From contig JAEZYO010000387.1 of assembly GCA_023419055.1 (NCBI GenBank), positions 1 through 14,573 on the forward strand: 14,573 nucleotides of DNA, written 5' to 3'. The DNA comes from Pseudomonadota bacterium. GTDB lineage: Bacteria > Myxococcota > Polyangia > Polyangiales > Polyangiaceae. Below, piece after piece: positions 6,210 through 12,310 of the stretch (positions within the stretch are counted from its first letter, which is position 1; each line of letters opens with the position of its first letter). Both the position numbers and the translations under genes were made by a program. The notes beneath the pieces are model-generated. The model made no database searches. It was not told the DNA's origin and saw nothing but the letters and a program-made list of their open reading frames with translations.

Positions 6210-7391
6210 ATGAGCATGGGCCGCTTCCGCTTTCCGGTGACGCTCGCGCTCTTGCTGGCGCTCGGAGTGTCACCGCTCAGCGCCGCGGAGACGGAAGAGC
6301 TGCCGCCCCGACCGACGGTCGATCTGCGCCACATTCACTGGCAGAGCGGCCTGGCCTTCGCCTCCGCGGGCACACAGGGACAGGCCGAGCTCACGCTCGA
6401 CCAGGGACTCACTCACGCCGCGGACGAGCTCCTGCGCGAGGCCGCCGCGCGCGCCGGAGCCATCGCCGCCATCGATCTCAGGACTGGCAACGTCGTCGTG
6501 TACACGGAGCGCGGCGCCGCGGGGCTCTTGCGCGGCGCGCACGCGCCGGCGGCGAGCGTGTTCAAGCTGGTCACGACCGCCGCGCTCTTCGAGACGACCA
6601 AGCTTACCCCGCGCGAACAAGTCTGTACGGTGGGCGGCGAACGCGGCGTCGAGCGCAAGCACCTGGACATCCCGATCAGCGCCGACAAGCGCTGCGGCCC
6701 GCTGGGGCAGGCGCTCGGGTACAGCCGCAACGCCGCCTACGCGCAGCTCGCGACGCGCCACCTCTTGCGCACGGATCTCGTGGACGTGGCGAGTCGGCTC
6801 GGCTTCAACGACAATGTCCCCTTCGACGCGCCGGTTCCCGTCGGGCGGCTCAGCGTGCCCTACAACGACCTCGAGTTCGCTCGCACCGCGACCGGCTTCA
6901 AGAACAGCACGCTTTCGGTGCTGGGCGGCGCGTACCTCGCGAGCGTCATCGCGTACGGAGGGATGTCGCCGCGGCTCCGCATCGTGCATCAGGCTGGGGA
7001 CTTCGTGGCTCCGGAAGAGCCCGAGTTTTTCGGGCGTGTCCTCACGACGTCCACGGCGCGGCGCTTGACTCAGATGATGGAAGTGACGACGCGCTCGGGT
7101 ACGGCGCATCACGCCTTCACCGATCCGGAGGGGCACCGCTACCTCGGCGCCCTGCGCGTCGCGGGCAAGACGGGCACGCTTCAACCCGGCGCGGGGCTAC
7201 CCACGAGCAGCTGGTTCGTCGGCTTCGCTCCCGCCGACTCGCCACGCATCGCGGTGAGCGTACTGCTGCAGAACGGAGACGTCTGGCGACGGAAGGCGGC
7301 CGAGGTCGCGCGCGACTTCTTGCGCGCGTACTTCTCTGCCCAAAAGAGCCCGGGCGTCACGTTGCCGCAGGCTCTCGCCAAGCGCGAATAG
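6210..7391 (+). CDS. secreted stand-alone penicillin-binding transpeptidase
   Basis: A 393-residue protein with a cleavable-looking signal peptide (RFRFPVTLALLLALGVSPLSAA, cleavage near residue 26) and one penicillin-binding transpeptidase domain, so it should act on peptidoglycan in the periplasm. The active-site triad is intact: S116-V-F-K119 in APAASVFK, S172-R-N174 in GYSRNAAYAQL, and K320-T-G322 in VAGKTGTLQ. It lacks the membrane anchor and N-terminal dimerisation domain of typical class B enzymes such as FtsI or PBP2 (usually 550-700 residues); the pre-catalytic region is only about 80 residues. A second ATG at 6216 is an alternative start; neither has a clear ribosome site. Class D beta-lactamase is less likely because of the SxN motif and the size. 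Its stop directly abuts the stop of the opposing kinase gene. Confidence 0.88.
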   Translation: MSMGRFRFPVTLALLLALGVSPLSAAETEELPPRPTVDLRHIHWQSGLAFASAGTQGQAELTLDQGLTHAADELLREAAARAGAIAAIDLRTGNVVVYTERGAAGLLRGAHAPAASVFKLVTTAALFETTKLTPREQVCTVGGERGVERKHLDIPISADKRCGPLGQALGYSRNAAYAQLATRHLLRTDLVDVASRLGFNDNVPFDAPVPVGRLSVPYNDLEFARTATGFKNSTLSVLGGAYLASVIAYGGMSPRLRIVHQAGDFVAPEEPEFFGRVLTTSTARRLTQMMEVTTRSGTAHHAFTDPEGHRYLGALRVAGKTGTLQPGAGLPTSSWFVGFAPADSPRIAVSVLLQNGDVWRRKAAEVARDFLRAYFSAQKSPGVTLPQALAKRE

Positions 7392-8930
7392 TCACTCGCC
7401 GAGCAGAGCGTTCGCGAGCTTGAACAAGCCCCACACGCCGAGCGGGCCCGCGATGTAGACGGCGCGCAGCGGGCCGAGCGTGAAGGCCTCGCCCGCCTGC
7501 GAGGTATACGCGATGTCGACGACCATGATCAGCGCAGCGAGCGCCAAGACCTTCAGCGCAGGCAGCGCACGGTCGAAGAGCTCGCCCAGGCGCGGGCGCG
7601 TCGAGGGCTCGTGCACGGTCACCGCGACACGGCCGAGCGGGCGCGCCGGGATCCCCGAATCGGCGGCTATTTCGAAGCGAGAGGCGGTCGACGGCGGCGT
7701 GAGCGAAGAATCGAACGACGATCCTGTCCCGACGTCGTTGCCGAGCAACTGAAAGTCGGGCTCCGTCGCAGGCCTCGACTTGGGTCCCTCCGTCGAGGAT
7801 CGCGAAGCGCGTCGTTCCGGCAGTGGGAGATGCCCCTGCTCCGCGGGCAACTTCGGGCGACCGCTCGTCACCCTGGGGCGAACGCTCGTGAGATCGAGAT
7901 CCGGGATCGCGGCGTGGACCAGGGGCGCGGGAGGGGCGACGGAGTCGAGCAGCGCCGCGCGCTCTCCCGCGATGCGCGGGGTGTGGACCTCGGTCGCGCT
8001 CTCGATCACGTCCCAAAACGAGCCGATGTCGGCGTAGCGATCGCGCGGATCGATCGCGAGCGCCTTCTCGAAGGCCGCCTCCACGGCGCTCGGCACATCC
8101 ACGCCGAGCGCGCCAGGCGTCGGACGCTGTCGCTCATCGAGGCACGCGCCCATCACGGCCTGCAGATCGCCCTCGAACGGAGGGCGCCCTGACAAGACTT
8201 CGAGCATCGTGAGCGCGAAGCCCCACACGTCGGTCCAGGTACCGGTCTGACCGAAGCGCTTCGGCAACCACTGCTCCGGAGCCGCGTACGCCGGCGTAAA
8301 CGCTGAAAGGTCGCGTTCATTCGAGGCTCGCCCGACGATCTGAGTCGCCGCGCTCTTCACCTTGGCGATGCCGAAATCCAGGATCTTCAGCGAGTCCTTA
8401 CCGTGCAACCTCGCGATGAACAGGTTCTCGGGCTTGAGGTCGCGGTGCAGGACGCTGACGACGCCCCGCGGACCTTGAAACTGGTGAGCGCACTCGATCG
8501 CACGCGCCCCCGGGCCGAGCAAGCGAGCGGCCCGAGCGAGATCGAGCGGCGGCTTACCTTCCCGCGCTCGACGGCGCACGAGCGCCTCGAGCGACTCACC
8601 TTCCAGCCACTCGAGCGCGATGAACGGAACGAACTCCCCGAGCCTCGCCTGCTCGATCGTTCCGACGTGCAACGGCCGCACGATCGCCGGGATCGAGGCC
8701 GAGAGGTGGAAGAGCAACTCTCCCTCTTCCCGGAATCGCAGCAGAAATCCCTGCTTCTGCTCCGGTGACAGGCTACCCGGGATCTTCAGACACTTGATGG
8801 CAACGTCGGCGCGAAAGCCTTCGTGGTGGGCGCGGTAGACCACGCCAAACCCGCCCTCGGCGACCACGTTGATCACTCGATAGGCGCCTGCCTGCAGGCT
8901 TCCGACGATACCGAAGACGTCCTCTGCCAC
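7392..8930 (-). CDS. Hanks-type Ser/Thr protein kinase with C-terminal membrane segments
   Basis: A 512-residue kinase starting with GTG at 8930. The N-terminal catalytic domain (about 17-312) is complete: glycine loop EGGFGVVYRA (25-34), VAIK with K46, catalytic loop HRDLKPEN (162-169, D164), DFG (185-187) and APE (218-220), so it should be active and of the RD class. An insert between the glycine loop and helix C resembles bacterial PknB-like kinases with extra loops. Residues about 313-450 are Pro/Ser/Arg-rich and probably disordered. A hydrophobic helix follows (about 457-475) and a second weaker one (about 488-504), so the kinase faces the cytoplasm from the membrane and has almost no extracytoplasmic sensor. 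It follows the DUF2330 gene with a 36-base gap holding a perfect dyad. Targets are unknown. Confidence 0.93.
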   Translation of the reverse strand: MAEDVFGIVGSLQAGAYRVINVVAEGGFGVVYRAHHEGFRADVAIKCLKIPGSLSPEQKQGFLLRFREEGELLFHLSASIPAIVRPLHVGTIEQARLGEFVPFIALEWLEGESLEALVRRRAREGKPPLDLARAARLLGPGARAIECAHQFQGPRGVVSVLHRDLKPENLFIARLHGKDSLKILDFGIAKVKSAATQIVGRASNERDLSAFTPAYAAPEQWLPKRFGQTGTWTDVWGFALTMLEVLSGRPPFEGDLQAVMGACLDERQRPTPGALGVDVPSAVEAAFEKALAIDPRDRYADIGSFWDVIESATEVHTPRIAGERAALLDSVAPPAPLVHAAIPDLDLTSVRPRVTSGRPKLPAEQGHLPLPERRASRSSTEGPKSRPATEPDFQLLGNDVGTGSSFDSSLTPPSTASRFEIAADSGIPARPLGRVAVTVHEPSTRPRLGELFDRALPALKVLALAALIMVVDIAYTSQAGEAFTLGPLRAVYIAGPLGVWGLFKLANALLGE

Positions 8931-8935
8931 GAGCC

Positions 8936-8961
8936 TCGATCGGGCACGCTAGCCCGATCGA
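8936..8961 (-). promoter_or_regulatory. perfect 10-bp inverted repeat between the DUF2330 and kinase genes
   Basis: TCGATCGGGC (8936-8945) and GCCCGATCGA (8952-8961) are exact reverse complements around six bases. It starts 5 bases after the DUF2330 stop and ends 5 bases before the kinase GTG. There is no T-run, so it is not a standard intrinsic terminator. On the minus strand the central bases read TAGCGT, a -10-like hexamer preceded by GC as at other starts in this window, and the 3' arm reaches into the GAGG ribosome site. An operator or an RNA hairpin controlling kinase expression are both possible. Confidence 0.6.
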
Positions 8962-8966
8962 TGAGA

Positions 8967-10757
8967 CTACACCGCGGACTTCCGGCTGTCTCTGGCAGCG
9001 GCTTCGGCCCGGCCACGCCGGCGGAATACGGCGAGGAGTCCCGGGATCAGGAACGCGAGCGCCAGAGGTGAGCCCGCGGTCGCTCCGCCACCCGGGACGC
9101 GGCAGCCGCAGCTCTTCGCGGCCTCGGGAGCCGCCGCAGTATCGAGAGAACCGTCGGCCCCGGCGTCCTTCGCCTCCTCTTTCGCCACCGCGCCCGTGAT
9201 CCCGAGCGCAGGGAGGGGCGTCATGATGGTCTCTGTCGCCTTGATCTGCTTCCGGTTCTTGCGCGCGAGATCTTCGACGACCCAAGTCTTCCGCAGGCCA
9301 CGGTAGTCGGGCGGCGACTTGCCCCAGCGGAAGCGGTCGGGGCTCTGGCACTGGATCACCGGCTTCCACGGGTGGAAGTTGTTGTAACGGGTCTGGAGCT
9401 TGTTCTCGCCTCCAGTCTTCACGTCCATCGTGGCTTCGCGCTTCGCGCCCTTGGGCAGCGCGGTTCCGCCCTCGGCCCCCGGAGCTGGCCCGAACTTGGG
9501 ATCCTCCGGCAACGTCGCGCCCGAGTAGCGGTAGTGGAGGCGCGTCAGGATGTACTTGTGACGCTCGACCAGCGCCTTCCGCTCGACGACGGTCTTGCGC
9601 TCCTCCTTCAGTGCCCGCTCCTTGTCCTTCCGCTCCTTGGGCTTGAGCTCCTTCAGCATCGCCTTCTCGGCCGCTTCCTCTTCTTTGGAGAGCGGAGGGA
9701 CCGGAGGGTGCTTCTCTTCATCCGGCACGGCGCGCTCGAAGATGTCGGCGCCGAGGCTCAGGAGCTCGCTAATCATGAGCGGCTCGGTGGCGCAGGGCTT
9801 GCCGCACCCGTCGTGCGGCCAGGCGTATTCGACGAGGAACGTCTTGGGATTTTTCTGCAGGATGATGTCGTGGAGCGAGGCGTAAAATTCACCCATGCGC
9901 TCCTTCACCGCGAAGTCGACCTCGACGTTCGTCGGCGCGAACATGTCCTTGTAGTTCTTGGCACCGAAACGCTCGCTCGGGTCGAGCGTGAACACCAAAA
10001 GCTCCTGCTCGACTCCGGGGGGCGCGTTCACGATGCCGAGGCGGCTCGGGATCGTGTCGTAGGGCTGCTCGGTGAAGAACCGAATCGGCGAGAGCTGAGC
10101 GCGGTCGCCACCGATGAGCTCGATGCGCTTGGTGTCGACCTCGGCCACGACGAAGCGCTGCTTGGCAGCGACGTACGGAGCGATCGCGGCGTCGGCGCCC
10201 TCTGGTAGCGTGTAACCCTTACCCTTCAAGAAGCCGGCGGGTGACTCGCCTTCCCCGAGGACGGTGAAAGTGTACTCACCTTCCTTCTGCTTCGCGGTCA
10301 CGTCGAGAAACAGCTCCTTCGCGAGCTTCTTCTCGCCGCCACTCACGGGGCCGCCGCCCAAGAAACCTCCGCCGGAGACCTTGAGGTTACGCTCCCACTC
10401 CTGCTCGACCGGTCCGGGATCGCACGGGTCCTGCTCCCAGAACTCGTGGAAGCGGGGCGCGCTGATCTGGTCCAAACGATCGACGAATTCGCGCTTGAGC
10501 GTGATCACGTGATCGGCCGTGACGTCCGGAGGCACCACCAGGACGACCGCGAAAGGCTCGAGCTCACCCTGGTAGTCGGGCATCACCGAGACCACGGTCG
10601 TGTTGCCCTTCTTCATCAGCGCCACCGACGACGAGTGAACGCGTGGTGTCTCTTTTTTCGCAGCGATGAAGCCGGGGAAGGCTGCGGCAGGCGCCCCTAC
10701 GAACAGGGTGGCCACGAGCGCGAGCCAGGCGGAGCGAGACTTGCGGAGGACGGACAT
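8967..10757 (-). CDS. DUF2330-family exported protein with MYXO-CTERM-like tail
   Basis: A 596-residue exported protein of unknown function. I chose the ATG at 10757 because it gives a clean signal peptide (MSVLRKSRSAWLALVATLFVGAPAAA); an upstream GTG at 10793 would put 12 more residues in front. The N-terminal half matches the DUF2330 pattern: VALMKKGNTTVVSVMPDYQG, FAVVLVVPP, then LDQISAPRFHEFWEQDPC (about 45-112). Residues about 355-405 form a highly charged Lys/Glu/Arg helix region. The C-terminus has a Cys motif SCGCRVPGGG (C550, C552), a hydrophobic helix (about 563-578) and a basic end (RRRGR), the layout of the MYXO-CTERM anchoring/sorting tail. It is probably attached at the outer surface or outer membrane. 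It precedes the kinase gene and may be co-transcribed with it. Confidence 0.85.
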   Translation of the reverse strand: MSVLRKSRSAWLALVATLFVGAPAAAFPGFIAAKKETPRVHSSSVALMKKGNTTVVSVMPDYQGELEPFAVVLVVPPDVTADHVITLKREFVDRLDQISAPRFHEFWEQDPCDPGPVEQEWERNLKVSGGGFLGGGPVSGGEKKLAKELFLDVTAKQKEGEYTFTVLGEGESPAGFLKGKGYTLPEGADAAIAPYVAAKQRFVVAEVDTKRIELIGGDRAQLSPIRFFTEQPYDTIPSRLGIVNAPPGVEQELLVFTLDPSERFGAKNYKDMFAPTNVEVDFAVKERMGEFYASLHDIILQKNPKTFLVEYAWPHDGCGKPCATEPLMISELLSLGADIFERAVPDEEKHPPVPPLSKEEEAAEKAMLKELKPKERKDKERALKEERKTVVERKALVERHKYILTRLHYRYSGATLPEDPKFGPAPGAEGGTALPKGAKREATMDVKTGGENKLQTRYNNFHPWKPVIQCQSPDRFRWGKSPPDYRGLRKTWVVEDLARKNRKQIKATETIMTPLPALGITGAVAKEEAKDAGADGSLDTAAAPEAAKSCGCRVPGGGATAGSPLALAFLIPGLLAVFRRRGRAEAAARDSRKSAV

Positions 10758-10800
10758 CGCGCGGGAGGCTATACACAAACCGGGGCGACGCACAGGGGTT

Positions 10801-10837
10801 GCGAGCCCTTTTACGCTCCGTTTCGCGAGCCCGTTTT
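10801..10837. repeat. short direct repeat GCGAGCCC in the divergent intergenic region
   Basis: GCGAGCCC at 10801-10808 is followed by TTTTA, and GCGAGCCC at 10825-10832 by GTTTTG; the copies are 24 bases apart, within the 161-base gap between the DUF2330 and Nudix genes. They could be tandem binding sites for a regulator. Chance is possible at this GC content. Confidence 0.3.
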
Positions 10838-10905
10838 GTCGGGTCCGTCGTCACCTCGAGCGAAAGTTTCGGCCCATAGTGCTCGCGGGCAGCGCACGAG
10901 CACGG

Positions 10906-10911
10906 CATACT
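10906..10911 (+). promoter_or_regulatory. candidate -10 hexamer CATACT ahead of the Nudix operon
   Basis: CATACT lies 7 bases before the GTG at 10919, nearly the same geometry as TAGACT before 1562, and no ribosome site fits that GTG. No clear -35 is visible. It is a plausible leaderless promoter for the three-gene operon. Confidence 0.35.
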
Positions 10912-10918
10912 CGTCGAG

Positions 10919-11521
10919 GTGTGGCCTACGGCTCGCTTCGGAACGGTGGAGCAGGCCCTCAAGGGCGCCTGTCCGGACCCCTCGGAACCTCGCGTCGGCG
11001 AGGGCCGGCGCGCGGCGGTCGCGGTCGTGTTGCGAGAGACCGACGTCGACCTCGAGGTGCTGCTCATTCAGCGCGCCATCCGTGAGGGAGATCCATGGTC
11101 CGGTCACATCGCGCTGCCGGGCGGGCATCGAGACTCGAGTGATCCCAGCCTGCTTTTCACCGCGGTTCGCGAAACACGCGAGGAGGTGGGCATCGATCTC
11201 GACCAGGCCGGGACGTTGCTCGGACGCCTCGCGGATCTGCGCCCGGTGAGCGGGCTCGCCCTCGAGGTCAGCCCCTTTTGTTTTGCGCTCAAACAGGCGA
11301 CGGAGCTCTGCTACGGCCCGGAGGTGGTCTCCTCGTTCTGGGCTCCGCTCGGAGCCCTCGCCCGCGGCGAGCATGACGCGACCTACCGCTTCGAGCGTCA
11401 GGGCAACGAGCTCATCTTTCCGGCCTGGAACGTTGAGGGGCGCGTCATTTGGGGGATGACGTACCGGCTCCTGCTGGATTTGCTGGGGCGGATCTCGGCC
11501 GGGCCGCCCACGCCGGGCTGA
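10919..11521 (+). CDS. Nudix hydrolase, CoA-pyrophosphatase (NudL)-like
   Basis: A 200-residue cytoplasmic Nudix enzyme that hydrolyses a nucleoside-diphosphate-X compound, most likely CoA or an acyl-CoA derivative to phosphopantetheine and 3',5'-ADP. The core reads LLIQRAIREGDPWSGHIALPGG (48-69), resembling the LLTxRSxxLRxHxGxVxFPGG signature of CoA diphosphatases, followed by HRDSSDPSLLFTAVRETREEVGI with metal-binding E85, E88 and E89. The Nudix box has Asp in the usual Glu position and one extra residue before RE, as in NudL-type proteins. The start is GTG at 10919; GTG at 10946 (residue 10) is an alternative. It is the first gene of an operon with the zinc-ribbon and PAP2 genes. Confidence 0.87.
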   Translation: MWPTARFGTVEQALKGACPDPSEPRVGEGRRAAVAVVLRETDVDLEVLLIQRAIREGDPWSGHIALPGGHRDSSDPSLLFTAVRETREEVGIDLDQAGTLLGRLADLRPVSGLALEVSPFCFALKQATELCYGPEVVSSFWAPLGALARGEHDATYRFERQGNELIFPAWNVEGRVIWGMTYRLLLDLLGRISAGPPTPG

Positions 11522-11545
11522 GCGTGTGCTACTCAGGCGCCCCGC

Positions 11546-12310
11546 ATGCTCGAAAAAGCCCTTTCTGGTGAGCCTGCACCAGGCGGCCTGTGCCGGATCT
11601 GCGGAGCTCCGCTCGAGGGGGCCCTTCGCTGTCCGCGCTGCCGCGCCGTCCACGGCGAGGGCTTTCGCTGTCCGCACTGTCGAGCCATCGCGGACGTCGA
11701 ACGTCGTCCCGACGGCAGCTTGCGCTGCAAGGCGTGCGGCGGCCCGCGCCTTCTGCTCGATGACGGTCGCGGTCGCCTTTCGGACGCGACGGCCATCGCG
11801 CTCGCCCGAGCGCGCAAGGGCTCCGCACGCGCCGGCCTCTGGAAGGCGCTCGCCTTCATCCTCGGTGGGCTCGGCTTGATGGCGATGGCGGCGGCGCTCG
11901 CGGTCGTGCTCGTCTTCGACCCGGGTGTCTCGTTCGGGACGCTCGGTTTCGCCGTCTCGAGCTTTCCCCTCCTCGCAGCGCTCGGCGCGCTGCGTCAGAG
12001 CCGCCGCTTCGAGCGCGCCCGAGCCCGAGATCTGCGAGAAGCGGAGCTCGGAGCCGTTCGTGAGCTCGCCGAAGCGTCGGCGGGGGAGCTCACGGCTCGC
12101 CAGCTCGCGCACGCACTCGGCATGGAAGAGACCAAAGCCGAGCTCTTGCTCGCCGAGCTCAGCCTGGAAGACGTCGTACAGCGTCGAGTCACCGACGCCG
12201 GTGAGCTCGCTTATTCGGCTCGACCCCGCGTTCGCGTGGGCGCCGCGATCGAAGAATCAGAACCCGACGAGGCCCAAGCAGCGGCCCGGGAAGAAAGGAG
12301 CTCGCGTTGA
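11546..12310 (+). CDS. zinc-ribbon membrane protein with winged-helix-like C-terminus
   Basis: A 254-residue protein of no family I recognise. The N-terminus has four CxxC pairs: C16/C19, C29/C32, C42/C45 and C61/C64, suggesting two zinc ribbons, each using two pairs. A hydrophobic helix follows (about 101-124) and a second one (about 129-149), so the protein probably spans the membrane as a hairpin with both ends in the cytoplasm. Residues about 165-226 look like a winged helix: helix EAELGAVRELAEAS, then LTARQLAHALGMEETKAELLLAELSLED, then a wing-like VVQRRVTDAGELAYS. The tail is acidic and Arg-rich. It starts 24 bases after the Nudix stop, and its stop TGA shares four bases with the PAP2 start. 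It could be a membrane-tethered regulator or a scaffold; neither is shown. Confidence 0.8.
   Translation: MLEKALSGEPAPGGLCRICGAPLEGALRCPRCRAVHGEGFRCPHCRAIADVERRPDGSLRCKACGGPRLLLDDGRGRLSDATAIALARARKGSARAGLWKALAFILGGLGLMAMAAALAVVLVFDPGVSFGTLGFAVSSFPLLAALGALRQSRRFERARARDLREAELGAVRELAEASAGELTARQLAHALGMEETKAELLLAELSLEDVVQRRVTDAGELAYSARPRVRVGAAIEESEPDEAQAAAREERSSR
12294..12300 (+). promoter_or_regulatory. strong ribosome binding site AAAGGAG supporting a TTG start at 12307
   Basis: AAAGGAG lies 6 bases before TTG at 12307, inside the end of the zinc-ribbon gene. It is the best Shine-Dalgarno in the window and favours the TTG over the GTG at 12331 and ATG at 12334. Confidence 0.75.

Noticed and set aside
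5687..7423. 578-codon open frame on the plus strand
   Set aside because: It overlaps the PilZ gene and the transpeptidase in another frame and translates to Arg/Ala/Gly-rich sequence with no motif; the SxxK/SxN/KTG enzyme in the other frame is clearly the real gene.
9372..10208. 278-codon plus-strand frame inside the DUF2330 gene
   Set aside because: Low-complexity Leu/Arg/Val-rich translation without motifs; the DUF2330 frame has a signal peptide, domain and sorting tail.
10811..12112. 433-codon minus-strand frame across the Nudix and zinc-ribbon genes
   Set aside because: Charged, compositionally biased translation; the plus-strand frames carry the Nudix box and CxxC pairs.
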